64,000 nucleotides of DNA from Sulfurimonas sp. (GTDB lineage: Bacteria > Campylobacterota > Campylobacteria > Campylobacterales > Sulfurimonadaceae): NCBI GenBank assembly GCA_028687935.1, contig JAQTZE010000003.1, positions 124,001 to 188,000 on the forward strand, written 5' to 3'. The translations under genes and the position numbers were made by a program. Below the pieces are notes generated by a model, which saw nothing but the letters and a program-made list of their open reading frames with translations, searched no databases and had not been told where the DNA came from. Below are positions 53,302 through 62,283 of the stretch, piece after piece. Position 1 is the first letter of the stretch; the number at the start of each line of letters is the position of its first letter.

Positions 53302-53718
53302 TTATTGCCACGCCTTTGCTCGAATACGAGAGTGGCAAGAGGTACATTCACTCAAAATACGGGAGTAGTTGTCCATTGCATCTTCGATATTGCCTTCGTC
53401 AATAGAGATGATAAGGTCCTCTGCATAGAGTTTTAACATCTGTTCGCGTTTTTTGGCGAATTTACCTGCGTTTGCTTTATCATCTGGCAGATAAGAAGTA
53501 GGATCTGTTGTCAGAAGTGAGTCGAGACTTTCGATAAGTCTTGTTGCTCCCTCTTTAACACCTTCTTTATTGTTATAAAAACCTGCTCTTTGAATATCGA
53601 CTGTAGCATCAAGCATACTTCTCATATCCAAAACAAGTTTTGACTCTTGTGTGTTGCTCTGCGCATACAAAGATGAAGCGAGAACAAGACAAAGGAAACT
53701 GAGTGCTAATTTTTTCAT
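53302..53718 (-). CDS. Periplasmic monohaem cytochrome c-like protein
   Basis: A 138-residue protein from the ATG at 53718 (AGGAG five bases upstream), with a signal peptide ending at LYAQS. The body is helical. Its single haem motif CTSCH is near the C-terminus (SECTSCHSRIRAKAWQ), as in class II cytochromes c (cytochrome c'-like). The track start at 53781 lies inside the upstream Rieske gene and is unlikely. It is the third gene of the sulfide dehydrogenase-like operon and may accept electrons from it. Confidence 0.85.
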   Translation of the reverse strand: MKKLALSFLCLVLASSLYAQSNTQESKLVLDMRSMLDATVDIQRAGFYNNKEGVKEGATRLIESLDSLLTTDPTSYLPDDKANAGKFAKKREQMLKLYAEDLIISIDEGNIEDAMDNYSRILSECTSCHSRIRAKAWQ

Positions 53719-53728
53719 ATTTCTCCTT

Positions 53729-54457
53729 TTAGTATTGGATGATTTCTTTTGTATATTCTGTGAGAGGAACCATTTTTGCATTTGCTGTTACAAGGTTTTT
53801 TGCTTCTCTCTTTCCGCCGTAATATTTTTTAAACTCCGGTTTGAAAGCTTTGAAATACTCATGAAATTTATCTGGCCCTAAAACTGCAACTGCCCATAAA
53901 GTATCATCCTCCGCCACTTCAATGATGATAGAAGCAAGTGGTTGTGCCGCAGGACCTGCCAATCTTTTACATCCTTGGCTTACATCAAACGCAGAGAGGT
54001 GTGAAGAACATACCATCACGCCGCCATGCTCGTAGGCCATCGTTTTTTTATCTTTTGTACAGTATTGCAAAAAGCTGTCATCAGGAGTTGGGTGTGCGAG
54101 TTGGTGTGAACATATAGCGCTATATGCGACTATCGTTTTTTTCGAGCCAACACCACCCTTCCAGATATACTCTTGTCCATCTTCAGATTTGAGACTGACA
54201 TCCTGCGCTGTAGGGCTATCAAGATCGAGTAAGATTGAAGGAGTCGAAGTAAAAGGATAATTGAAGACATAATTTGTCTCTTTTACGAGACTACTTGCTT
54301 TTATAGCTGCCCCATTGGCATCAAGAAGTTGTACTTTTTCGTATGTTTGAAACATGATATTTGCATCGGCGTAGAGTCTGCCCGTAATTGTAGATGGAGA
54401 TATGGCAACCAATGCACCTGTTGCGGCGGTTACTTTGAGAAAATTTCTTCTATCCAT
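53729..54457 (-). CDS. Rieske [2Fe-2S] protein with Tat signal
   Basis: A 242-residue protein. The Tat signal MDRRNFLKVTAATGALVAIS is at the start. The two cluster motifs are AICSHQLAH near residue 115 and MVCSSHLSAF near 148 (CxH and CxxH). The inter-motif spacing is longer than in bc1 Rieske proteins. It is secreted folded to the periplasm. It lies between a flavoprotein sulfide dehydrogenase gene and a cytochrome gene, with gaps of 55 and 10 bases, so it is probably an electron carrier of that enzyme system. A role in a bc1 complex is unlikely because no cytochrome b gene is near. Confidence 0.88.
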   Translation of the reverse strand: MDRRNFLKVTAATGALVAISPSTITGRLYADANIMFQTYEKVQLLDANGAAIKASSLVKETNYVFNYPFTSTPSILLDLDSPTAQDVSLKSEDGQEYIWKGGVGSKKTIVAYSAICSHQLAHPTPDDSFLQYCTKDKKTMAYEHGGVMVCSSHLSAFDVSQGCKRLAGPAAQPLASIIIEVAEDDTLWAVAVLGPDKFHEYFKAFKPEFKKYYGGKREAKNLVTANAKMVPLTEYTKEIIQY

Positions 54458-54512
54458 GAGGATCCTTATGATATATCTTTAAAACGCGAGGAGGCAAAAT
54501 GCCTCTCGTTCG

Positions 54513-55922
54513 CTAACTAAATAAGTCAGCCATAATCCCACGGTACCAGTCACGTGTAGCTTTTGCTGTCGCTGTTGAGCGGAATTTACCATCTGGACCT
54601 TTTGGAACATTGCCTTTACCGTTGATAACAGTACCTGTCCAGCTAAAGTCATGTGTTACCATGATCGCTTCTTCAGGTTTATCGCCAACCATTGAGTAAC
54701 AAACATTTCCTGCGTTTACAGTTGTTGTTTTTACTGGAAGTTCATATGTTTTTCCTTGGAGCTGGTGGATGATCTCTTCAACACACTGATGTCCTGCCCA
54801 TACCGCTGTTTGACCACTTGGTGGGATACCGTGACCTACAACATCGCCTACTGCGTAGACATTTTTATCAGTTTTTGTTTGGAATGAACAACCGTTCATA
54901 AGTACTTTTCCAAATGAATCTGAAGTAGTTTCAACACCTGACATCTTGATAACACTGTTTGATTTGTTATTTGGGATAAGATTAAGCACTGCATATTTAT
55001 GAGACTTTTTCTCTTCTTTCATGATATCAAAACCATCAGCATCTTTTTTACCTGTTGAGATTTTTTGTGTGAAAGAGATTGTTTTGCCTGCTGTATCAAC
55101 ATCATCGATAGTACAGAAATCCATGTGTACTACATTGTCGCCGTAAAGTTCTTTCCAAGCCTCTTTAAACGCAGCACCTTTTGCTATCTCTGCCGTTGGG
55201 TTGAGGATGATAACTTTTCCTGAGATATCTTCTTTTTTCATAAACGCAGCGATCATACTAGCTCTCTCAAATGGAGCTGGAGGACAACGGAATTTTCCTT
55301 TAGGAACAGTGATAACAACATCACCATCATCCATACCTTTGAGCATTCTATCAAGAGCTACGTGCTCAGAACCAGGGATAAGTGCACCAGGAGCATTTCT
55401 TTGAAGATCAGCAATTTTTTCTTTTGAGAATGTAGGAAATTGGTTTTCATAATCATAGTCAATTCCAGGAGCAAGAACAAGAATATCGTACTCTACGATG
55501 CCCGCTGCAGTGTGAACCTCTTTGGCTTCTCTGTTGATACCGATAACTTCTGATTTGAGCATGCCGTAACCATGCGCGCTTACAGGCTGTGCATAGTCAA
55601 ATACGAATGTTCCAAGGTTAAGACCTTCAAGTTTTCCGAGGTATGAGTTAGAGAAAGGACAAGACATAAATGTATCATTTTTTTCTATCACAAGTACGTC
55701 AAGTTTACTATCTTTTTTCTTTAAGCCTTTTGCTACAGTAAGACCACCAAAACCTCCACCAATTACTACGATTTGATGTTTTGCGAGAACTCTTTTCTCA
55801 CATGCTGGAGCAGCTACAGCTACCGGTGCGGCTGCTGGTGCAGCATTTGCTACTGTTGATACAGCAACAGCTGCTACGCTGATTGCTCCGAGTTTGATTG
55901 CATCGCGACGATTCATATTCAT
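54513..55922 (-). CDS. Flavocytochrome c sulfide dehydrogenase flavoprotein subunit (FccB/SoxF-type)
   Basis: A protein of 469 residues. The Tat signal NRRDAIKLGAISVAAVAVS is followed by an Ala/Pro-rich linker, then an FAD domain (VVIGGGFGGLTVAKGL near 52). The redox-active region is DTFMSCPFSNSYLGKLEG with one Cys, and a second Cys lies in NVCYSMVGD near the C-terminus. VYAVGDVVG closes the FAD site. FCSD enzymes oxidise sulfide to sulfur and pass electrons to a c-type cytochrome. Here the cytochrome subunit is replaced by Rieske and monohaem proteins. The start at 55922 is backed by AAGGGGAAAC. The track start at 55949 is less likely. The chemistry is inferred. Confidence 0.87.
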   Translation of the reverse strand: MNMNRRDAIKLGAISVAAVAVSTVANAAPAAAPVAVAAPACEKRVLAKHQIVVIGGGFGGLTVAKGLKKKDSKLDVLVIEKNDTFMSCPFSNSYLGKLEGLNLGTFVFDYAQPVSAHGYGMLKSEVIGINREAKEVHTAAGIVEYDILVLAPGIDYDYENQFPTFSKEKIADLQRNAPGALIPGSEHVALDRMLKGMDDGDVVITVPKGKFRCPPAPFERASMIAAFMKKEDISGKVIILNPTAEIAKGAAFKEAWKELYGDNVVHMDFCTIDDVDTAGKTISFTQKISTGKKDADGFDIMKEEKKSHKYAVLNLIPNNKSNSVIKMSGVETTSDSFGKVLMNGCSFQTKTDKNVYAVGDVVGHGIPPSGQTAVWAGHQCVEEIIHQLQGKTYELPVKTTTVNAGNVCYSMVGDKPEEAIMVTHDFSWTGTVINGKGNVPKGPDGKFRSTATAKATRDWYRGIMADLFS

Positions 55923-56263
55923 TGTTTCCCCTTGAATGTTATGTTTCAAAAATCATGCTAGATTTTCGGACCGGAGTAATATTATAAATTATTATATAAA
56001 TAAAAACTTAATCATTATAATTAATTATACTATTATTTTTGAAGTCATTATGTATAAAATAAGAATTATTTATGTTGTTACTATTTTTAATATCATATTT
56101 TTGAGATAAATTTCCCCTGTTCCCATGATATAGGTGTTTCATATTTTCTGAGTTTTGCTAAGCTTATATTAGTTATTAGAAAGATTTTAGGTGAATTTTT
56201 TTTTACAAAATGACGTAAAAATAGACAAAAGTTACATCCGAGCTATATTGACGTTATAAACAA
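55923..56263. other. A+T-rich intergenic spacer, promoter region of sulfide dehydrogenase operon
   Basis: About 340 bases without a gene, between two minus-strand units. Several TATAAT-like words on the minus strand lie near 55990-56030, and the 3' end of asnB begins at 56264. I see no tRNA, small RNA structure or clear operator. Confidence 0.5.
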
Positions 56264-58066
56264 TTATAAAAAATGTTTTTTTATCCAATGTGAAAGAACA
56301 TAAAGACCCCAAAGATGCTGTTTGAAACTTCCTTTTGCAGCAGTTTGGATATATTTTTGTAACTCTTGGGCATGAAAAAGCCCTGTTTGCTCATTCACTT
56401 CTTCTATCAAAGAGAGTTTTCCTGAAGCGATGAGATACTCCATATAAGGATTTGCAAAACCTTTTTTCTTGCGTTTGAGGATACTTTCATCGAGCTGCGT
56501 TTTCATGATCTCTTTGAGCAGAGACTTTGTCACTTTATCTTCGTAGCGAAGATGTGGTGCGATGGAAAAAACGCAAGAGGCAAGCTCATGATCCAAAAAA
56601 GGCGTACGTGATTCGATAGAGTGCGCCATGCTCACACGGTCAAGCTTAGTCAAAAAATGCTCCGCTTGAAAAAGATTGAGATCGATATAGCTGTACCAAA
56701 TGCTTTCATCTTTGTGCCCCGAAGCTTCAAAACGATCACGATAACTTTGAAGATATTTCAGCGATTCATTATCACGGACGTTGCGTTTGAGCAGAAGATT
56801 TTTTTGTAAGTCAGTGAACTTTTCGCCTGAAGAGCGAAAGAGAAGCGTCTCATCAAAAACTCTTTTGTACCACTCCCATTCTCTATTCATAGAAAAATTT
56901 GCACGAAAATATTTTTTGAGCCAGTTTTTGTGGGCGAGGTTGGAAGCGCCTTCGATATCGAGATACTCAAAATATTGTCGATAGCCCAAAAAGAGCTCAT
57001 CACTTCCCTCGCCACTGAGGACCACTTTGAAGCCGTCTTTTTGTATCTGCTCAAATAAAAGATACAGAGGAATCGCCGCAGGGTCGTTGAGCGGCTCATC
57101 GAGCGCCTCAAAGACTTTCTCACTTGCGTTTATAAAATCATCTTGAGAAATCTCCACCGCCTTATTTTCAAGCCCTAAAAACGCAGCACTCGCCTTTGCA
57201 TTTTGTCTCTCATCGTACTTTGCAAACTCTTTATATCCCAATGAATAGGTTTGAAGTTTCGCTCCTTGTTTGAGCGCATAGGCATTGAGTGAAGCGCTGT
57301 CGATGCCTCCAGAGAGTAGTGATGCCATCGGTACATCGGCGTCTAAACGCAGAGTAATCGACTCTTGAAGGAGTTTGGAGAGTTTCTCAATTGCTTCATC
57401 TTTGGAAGTGATTTGGTTTGGCGTTGCGTTTAGGAGGTCAAAATAGCGTTCTACTTTCACGGTTGCGTTTTGATAGACAAGATACTCCCCGGCTGCGAGT
57501 TTATGGATATTTTTGAAAAAAGTATGCGGAGGCGTAGGTGCTAAAAAGCTGAGATACGACATGAGCGCATCATCACTCATCTCTTTTTTTCGTACAAGTG
57601 GCAAGAGAGCTTTTATTTCCGAAGCAAAGGCAAACGCAGTGGGAGTGTGCAGATAAAAGAGCGGTTTTTTGCCAAGTCTATCACGAAAAAGATAGAGCGT
57701 TTCGCCGTCCATAAGCGCGATGGCAAACATGCCGCGAAGGTGTTGGACAAAATCCACGCCCCATTTGAGATACGCAGCGATGATGACCTCGCTATCACCT
57801 TGCGTTTTGAACTCAAAATCAAGTTCGGCTTTGAGCTCTTTGAAGTTGTATATTTCACCATTAAAAGAGAGAAGGATATTCTTGTGCTTGAGTGGCTGAT
57901 GTGAGCGCTCGTTAGTGTCTAAGATACTGAGTCTCTGATGGGCAAAAAAGAGACCTTCTCTCTCTTCTATCCCGCAATAATCAGGTCCTCTATGCGTAAG
58001 TTTTGAAAGGGCAAACCGTGCAACACCACTATCAAATTCTCCTAAAACTCCAAAAATTGCACACAT
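56264..58066 (-). CDS. asnB: Asparagine synthase (glutamine-hydrolysing)
   Basis: A 600-residue enzyme. The glutaminase domain starts with the processed nucleophile Cys2 (MCAIFGVLGEFDS), with HRGPDYCGIEE, HQRLSILD and FNGEIYN. The synthetase domain has the pyrophosphatase loop LLSGGIDSASL and GEGSDELFLGYRQY, and ends IESRTPFLDHEL. It amidates aspartate or a related acid using glutamine. The gene holds eleven copies of the AAACGCA word, one of the densest loads in the window. It overlaps the methyltransferase start by one base, so both may act on the same product. Confidence 0.93.
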   Translation of the reverse strand: MCAIFGVLGEFDSGVARFALSKLTHRGPDYCGIEEREGLFFAHQRLSILDTNERSHQPLKHKNILLSFNGEIYNFKELKAELDFEFKTQGDSEVIIAAYLKWGVDFVQHLRGMFAIALMDGETLYLFRDRLGKKPLFYLHTPTAFAFASEIKALLPLVRKKEMSDDALMSYLSFLAPTPPHTFFKNIHKLAAGEYLVYQNATVKVERYFDLLNATPNQITSKDEAIEKLSKLLQESITLRLDADVPMASLLSGGIDSASLNAYALKQGAKLQTYSLGYKEFAKYDERQNAKASAAFLGLENKAVEISQDDFINASEKVFEALDEPLNDPAAIPLYLLFEQIQKDGFKVVLSGEGSDELFLGYRQYFEYLDIEGASNLAHKNWLKKYFRANFSMNREWEWYKRVFDETLLFRSSGEKFTDLQKNLLLKRNVRDNESLKYLQSYRDRFEASGHKDESIWYSYIDLNLFQAEHFLTKLDRVSMAHSIESRTPFLDHELASCVFSIAPHLRYEDKVTKSLLKEIMKTQLDESILKRKKKGFANPYMEYLIASGKLSLIEEVNEQTGLFHAQELQKYIQTAAKGSFKQHLWGLYVLSHWIKKHFL

Positions 58067-58656
58067 TAAAAATCCTTTTTGATAAACGCAACAGTGATAT
58101 CGTCTTTGAGATAGCCATCTTTAAAAAGCACTTTTGTGACGCCTAAAGTTTCTGCGATGGCATGGATATTCTCTTTTGTGAGGTAGTTATAGGTCTCGCT
58201 TTGTTTCTTGCCATACAAAATGTTGAAGACAAAAGCGTACTCGCATGAGTTGTAGCAGTTTTGCATAAACGCAACTGTCTCTGCGGGTTCTAAAATATTC
58301 ATGGCTCCGCTGCAGAGGTAGATATCTGTGTGGGGAAGTTGCTCTTGGCAGATGTCGAGGATATAAATTTCGCAGGCTGTTTGGATAGAGGCGATTTCGT
58401 ACATATCACTTAGAGAGTCTATACCGATATATTTTTTCGGGAGACGTTTTTTGCGTTGCATATAGAGATAAAGATCTCCAAAACCGCATCCAGCGTCCGC
58501 GAGAGTATAGGGGCAAAGATTTTTGGGGAGCATCGACAACAGCATCTCAAAACGCAACTCCTGATACTCTTTTGAGTGCCAGTTGAGACCTCTTGCATCC
58601 AAACCATACATCTCGATTGCCGATATGTAAAACTCTTCATTGTCTATGCGTGCCAT
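58066..58656 (-). CDS. Class I SAM-dependent methyltransferase
   Basis: A 196-residue protein. The SAM site is TLADAGCGFGDLYLYMQRKKRLPKKYIGID near residues 55-85, followed by CSGAMNILEPAETVAF in place of the usual acidic motif. The acceptor is unknown. It overlaps asnB and heads the same unit, suggesting a shared pathway. The only upstream sequence is 57 bases to the divergent panE. Confidence 0.85.
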   Translation of the reverse strand: MARIDNEEFYISAIEMYGLDARGLNWHSKEYQELRFEMLLSMLPKNLCPYTLADAGCGFGDLYLYMQRKKRLPKKYIGIDSLSDMYEIASIQTACEIYILDICQEQLPHTDIYLCSGAMNILEPAETVAFMQNCYNSCEYAFVFNILYGKKQSETYNYLTKENIHAIAETLGVTKVLFKDGYLKDDITVAFIKKDF

Positions 58657-58693
58657 AGTTCCCCTTTTTTTGTGAGTGCTATTATATAATACT

Positions 58694-58706
58694 AAGATAT
58701 AAAGGT
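58694..58706 (+). promoter_or_regulatory. Putative promoter and ribosome site of panE
   Basis: A -10 like TATAAT is seen in TATATAATACT just upstream (about 58684-58691). A strong AAAGGTGG follows about 13 bases later, before the ATG at 58714. The GTG at 58705 chosen by the track is part of that ribosome site. Confidence 0.45.
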
Positions 58707-58713
58707 GGTTGTG

Positions 58714-59601
58714 ATGAGAATAGCAGTGGTAGGATTAGGCGGTGTTGGTGGATATATTTGTGCACATTTGGCGAAAACGCAGCATGAAATTGTAGGTTTT
58801 GCGCGTGGGGAGCATCTTCGTGCTATACAAACGCAGGGTTTGGAGATAGTCGAAGATGAGCTTTCTTGGAATGTGAAGTTCGATGCAAGAGAGCTTGAAG
58901 AGGCGGATGGCATATTTGACTGCGTTTTGTTTTGTGTGAAGAGTTATGACCTCGAAGAGGCGTATGAAAAAATAGCGCCTTGTATCAATAAAAAAACTAT
59001 TTTGCTGAGCTTTGCAAATGGCGTTTCCAATGGAGATACTCTGCGCAGACTTAGTGGTTCTATCGTTCTTGATGGCTGCGTTTATATCCTCTCGCATCAA
59101 GAAAAAGCAGGTCTTATCCGTAAAAAAGGAAAAGTCTTTGCAACTATCTTTGGCGGAGAAACAAACGCAGCCGCAAAGCTCAAAGAGCTTTTTGACGCGG
59201 CAGGATTACGCAATAAAGTACCAGAAGATATCAAAAAAGAGATCTGGAAAAAGTATATCTTTATCTCTGCATTTGCTACGATGACGAGCTATTATGACGC
59301 GAGTATCCGTTGCGTTTATGAGCAATATACAGACGAGGCAAAAGCGCTTTTACTAGAGATAGCTTCTGTTGCAAACGCAGTGGGTGTGGATATTTTTGAT
59401 GAGGTCCAAAAAGCACTGGAGATTGCAAGCGCTTTACCGCAAGATGCTTCGACGTCGATGCATCTGGATTTCCAAAATCACAAACGCGATGAGCTGGAGA
59501 GTTTGAGCGGCTATATTGTAAACAAAGGGAAAGAAAATGGGGTACAAACGCCTCTTATGCAAAAGATGTATGAGGCACTTTTGCCAAGACACGTAGTCTA
59601 A
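58714..59601 (+). CDS. panE: 2-dehydropantoate 2-reductase (ketopantoate reductase)
   Basis: A 295-residue NADPH-dependent enzyme. The N-terminal Rossmann motif is VVGLGGVGGYI. The central segment CVKSYDLEEAYEKIAP and the catalytic Lys region (KKEIWKKYIFISAFATMTSYY) match the PanE/ApbA family. DFQNHKRDELESLSGYIVNKG is the conserved C-terminal substrate loop. It reduces ketopantoate to pantoate for coenzyme A synthesis. Its stop and that of the OmpA gene share one small inverted repeat. Confidence 0.93.
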   Translation: MRIAVVGLGGVGGYICAHLAKTQHEIVGFARGEHLRAIQTQGLEIVEDELSWNVKFDARELEEADGIFDCVLFCVKSYDLEEAYEKIAPCINKKTILLSFANGVSNGDTLRRLSGSIVLDGCVYILSHQEKAGLIRKKGKVFATIFGGETNAAAKLKELFDAAGLRNKVPEDIKKEIWKKYIFISAFATMTSYYDASIRCVYEQYTDEAKALLLEIASVANAVGVDIFDEVQKALEIASALPQDASTSMHLDFQNHKRDELESLSGYIVNKGKENGVQTPLMQKMYEALLPRHVV

Positions 59602-59610
59602 GAACTTAGA
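59597..59610. terminator. Inverted repeat spanning two convergent stop codons
   Basis: TCTAAG-AA-CTTAGA is a perfect 6-bp stem that contains the TAA of panE and the TAA of the OmpA-family gene. It is short, so termination is uncertain. Confidence 0.35.
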
Positions 59611-60214
59611 GGATTATCTCGACTTCTGTGCGATTGTTCTCTTCGCGTCCCTCAGGAGTTGCATTATCAGCGTGTGGATTTTCATCGCCTCTGCCTATGG
59701 CTGTGAGTTTTGTTGAACTGACTCCATTGCGCATGAGCGCCTCTTTGATTGCGTTTGCTCTTTTTTGAGAGAGCGTTCTATTTACTACTGCATCGCCCTG
59801 ATCGTTCGTATAGTTGTAGATGATGATTTGGTACTCTTTGTGTTGTTTAACAAACTCCGCAAACTCTTTGACGCCTTGGATATGTGCAGTGGTGAGTGCA
59901 ACTGAGTCAGAGGCAAAATGCACCGGCAGAACTGCCTGCTGGGGACAACCTGCCCCATCAACACGAAAGTACTTCGGAGTCTCTGCGCACTGATCGATAT
60001 CATCTGATATACCGTCTGCATCACTATCTTTTGTCTGCAATGGTGCAATGACAGCGACTTCACTGGGCTGCGTTTGCTCCTCTTGCGTTTTAAGGGCTTG
60101 GGAGTTATGTTGCTCTGAGGCTTTTTCTACGGAGACAGGTATGATATAAGGATAAGTATCTTGCGCGTGAGCAAGAGACACAAAGCCAAAAAATAGGAAT
60201 AGATAGTAGTTCAA
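59606..60214 (-). CDS. OmpA-family outer-membrane protein with TSP3-like repeat
   Basis: A 202-residue protein with a signal peptide (MNYYLFLFFGFVSLAHAQ) and a Ser/Gln/Glu-rich linker. A calcium-binding thrombospondin type 3-like repeat (DSDADGISDDIDQCAETP near 65) precedes an OmpA C-terminal domain (LSQKRANAIKEALMRNGV, AIGRGDENPHADNATPEGREENNRTEVEII) that binds peptidoglycan. No beta-barrel is present. It is a likely envelope linker protein. Confidence 0.88.
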   Translation of the reverse strand: MNYYLFLFFGFVSLAHAQDTYPYIIPVSVEKASEQHNSQALKTQEEQTQPSEVAVIAPLQTKDSDADGISDDIDQCAETPKYFRVDGAGCPQQAVLPVHFASDSVALTTAHIQGVKEFAEFVKQHKEYQIIIYNYTNDQGDAVVNRTLSQKRANAIKEALMRNGVSSTKLTAIGRGDENPHADNATPEGREENNRTEVEIIL

Positions 60215-60343
60215 TCTGCGCTCCTAGGAATATTTGTTTTTCATTATAGTATAAAAAATACTTAACAAATGAGTATAAAGAGATTTTTGCAAAGAACTCC
60301 AAGAGTGTTGTGTAATAATTTTACAATTTAAATAGAGGGGATA

Positions 60344-60874
60344 ATGATGAAAAAAGAGAGATTGGTTCTAGGCGGAGGCTGTTTTTGGTGTGTTGAGGCA
60401 GTCTATTCTAATGTCATAGGAGTACTCAGTGCTATCAGCGGCTACACAGGTGGCAAACGTCCAAATCCGAGTTATGAAAATGTCTGCACAGGTGCGACAG
60501 GACACGCTGAGATCGTTGATATAAGCTATGACGCTGATGTTATCTCTTTGGCAGATATTTTGAAAATATTTTTTGTAGTGCATAATCCTACAACGCTCAA
60601 CCAACAAGGTGCCGACAGAGGCACACAGTATCGCTCCGTCATCTACTATGCAAACGCAGAAGAAAAAGCAGAGATTGACAGAGCAATCGCTTTGGCGCAA
60701 AAAGATTTCTCTGAGAAAATAGTAACAGAAGTAAGTCCGCTTGGAGATGTCTATCCAGCTGAGGGGTATCATCAAAACTACTATGCACAAAACGCAGCGC
60801 AGGGGTATTGTCAGGTCGTAATCGCCCCAAAACTTCAAAAATTTATGCTCACCTTCCCAGATAAAGTTGGCTAA
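60344..60874 (+). CDS. msrA: Peptide methionine sulfoxide reductase A
   Basis: A 176-residue repair enzyme that reduces methionine-S-sulfoxide. The catalytic motif GGCFWCVEAVYSNVIGV is near residue 9. GYTGGKRPNPSYENVCTGATGHAE, FVVHNPTTLNQQGADRGTQYRS and AEGYHQNYYAQ complete the fold. The two adjacent Met codons at 60344 and 60347 are both possible. GAGGGG lies four bases before the first. The upstream 130 bases from the OmpA gene contain only spacer and presumably promoter. Confidence 0.96.
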   Translation: MMKKERLVLGGGCFWCVEAVYSNVIGVLSAISGYTGGKRPNPSYENVCTGATGHAEIVDISYDADVISLADILKIFFVVHNPTTLNQQGADRGTQYRSVIYYANAEEKAEIDRAIALAQKDFSEKIVTEVSPLGDVYPAEGYHQNYYAQNAAQGYCQVVIAPKLQKFMLTFPDKVG

Positions 60875-60938
60875 AGAGTAAAGTATGATAAAATCTTTGC
60901 TATTTACAAAATCAGAGATTTTAACAAGAGGAACCACT

Positions 60939-61904
60939 ATGAATCATATGTATAATCTAGCCATTATCGGCGCGGGCCCTGCGGGAATTGCAACTGCTGT
61001 AGAGAGCTATATGCTCGGTATTCGCGACATCGTTTTACTCGAAAAAGATGTCAACCACAACTCTACTATTAGAAAATATTACAAAGAGAACAAACGTGTT
61101 GACAAAGACTGGAAAGGTCAAAAAGTCGAACTCGATGGCAGAATATATTTTGTAGATGGTACAAAAGAGAGTACGCTGGATTTTTTTGATGAGATCATAG
61201 ATAACCACTCCGTAGAACTCCAAACGCACTCAGAAGTACAAAGTATCACTAAAAAAACAGACGTGCATGAACAAGAGTATTTTGAAGTGGCAGTAGGTGA
61301 GAGAGTTATAAATGCAAGATATGTCGTAGTGACTATCGGGCGTATGGGAAAACCAAACAAACCTGAGTATAAAATTCCTCCTTCACTAAAGAAAAAAGTG
61401 GGCTATACACTCGAAGGCTGCGAGGGCAATGAGAGTGTTCTTGTTGTAGGCGGTGGAGACAGCGCTATTGAATACGCTGTGGATTTGGCCGCACTCAATG
61501 AAGTCTCAATCTGTTATAGAAGAGAGACTTTCAGACGTGCAAATCCTACAAACCAGAGAAATATTGCAAACGCAATCATGCATAAAGAGCTTCAGGCTAT
61601 TTTGGGTGTGGATATCGATGGTATCGAAGATGATGCAGGACGTGTCAAAGTGCTTTTCAATGAAAAAGAGCCTATGAGTTTTGATAGAGTTATCTATGCG
61701 ATTGGCGGGACGACTCCAAGCGCATTTTTGGCCTCTTCAGGTATTAGTGAAGAAGATGGCAGACCGGTGCATGATGATAATTATGAGACAAATGTCCCTG
61801 GGCTTTTTGTCGCTGGAGATATCACGCAAGAGAGTGGTGGCAGTATCGCGCTTGGACTCAACCATGGCTATGCTATAGCTTGTTTTATACAGGCTAAAGT
61901 ATAG
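60939..61904 (+). CDS. FAD-dependent pyridine nucleotide oxidoreductase
   Basis: A 321-residue protein of the thioredoxin-reductase-like fold. The FAD site is IIGAGPAGIATAVES, the NAD(P) site is VLVVGGGDSAIEYAVDLA near 180, and the C-terminal FAD motif is VPGLFVAGDIT. There is no redox CxxC pair, so it is not a thioredoxin reductase. Similar proteins are annotated as ferredoxin-NADP reductases or YpdA-like bacillithiol/flavin reductases. The substrate is unknown. The track start (60885) is a long N-terminal extension; the ATG at 60939 with AGAGGA is preferred. Its end overlaps the convergent AMMECR1-like gene by 11 bases. Confidence 0.86.
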   Translation: MNHMYNLAIIGAGPAGIATAVESYMLGIRDIVLLEKDVNHNSTIRKYYKENKRVDKDWKGQKVELDGRIYFVDGTKESTLDFFDEIIDNHSVELQTHSEVQSITKKTDVHEQEYFEVAVGERVINARYVVVTIGRMGKPNKPEYKIPPSLKKKVGYTLEGCEGNESVLVVGGGDSAIEYAVDLAALNEVSICYRRETFRRANPTNQRNIANAIMHKELQAILGVDIDGIEDDAGRVKVLFNEKEPMSFDRVIYAIGGTTPSAFLASSGISEEDGRPVHDDNYETNVPGLFVAGDITQESGGSIALGLNHGYAIACFIQAKV

Positions 61905-62241
61905 AAGGGTCTCTTTGACTGATCACGCCATCGGGCGTTTCAAGGATGATTTCTACTTCACACTCAAGATATTCTGAGGTGGAGAGTGGCTTGAAGTTTT
62001 TGTCTTCAAACGCAGCTCTTTTTGCGTTTTTGATAATATCTTCGAGGAGAGTGGCTGCGTTTATATCTGCTGAGGCTGAGCCTCTGAGTTTATGCTCAAG
62101 ATAGATATTGACACTTGAGGGTATCTGCTGCGCCAAAAGTGGATGCGCTTCTAAAAGAGAAGCTCTATCAATAGTACGCTGTGCTTCAAGTACTTCAGCG
62201 ATGGAGTCGCGAGCCAATTGAAGTAAAATAGAACGACCCAT
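61894..62241 (-). CDS. Minimal AMMECR1-like protein
   Basis: A 115-residue protein that resembles the AMMECR1 domain: ILLQLARDSIAEVLEAQ at the start, VNIYLEHKLRGSAS in place of the usual LRGCIG loop, then LLEDIIKNAKRAAFEDKNFKPLSTSEYLECEVEIILETP. AMMECR1 proteins are about 180-200 residues. Here the second half is missing and the conserved LRGC-I-G loop has Ser instead of Cys. It may be a shortened form. No radical SAM partner, common beside AMMECR1 in bacteria, is present. It overlaps the end of the flavin oxidoreductase gene. Confidence 0.65.
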   Translation of the reverse strand: MGRSILLQLARDSIAEVLEAQRTIDRASLLEAHPLLAQQIPSSVNIYLEHKLRGSASADINAATLLEDIIKNAKRAAFEDKNFKPLSTSEYLECEVEIILETPDGVISQRDPSIL

Positions 62242-62283
62242 AAAAACCTACCTCACTTTAAAATTTACGTTCTAAATTATATC

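Noticed and set aside
60368-60937. 189-codon minus-strand ORF opposite msrA
   Set aside because: It is a frame shadow of the well-conserved msrA gene with no ribosome site.
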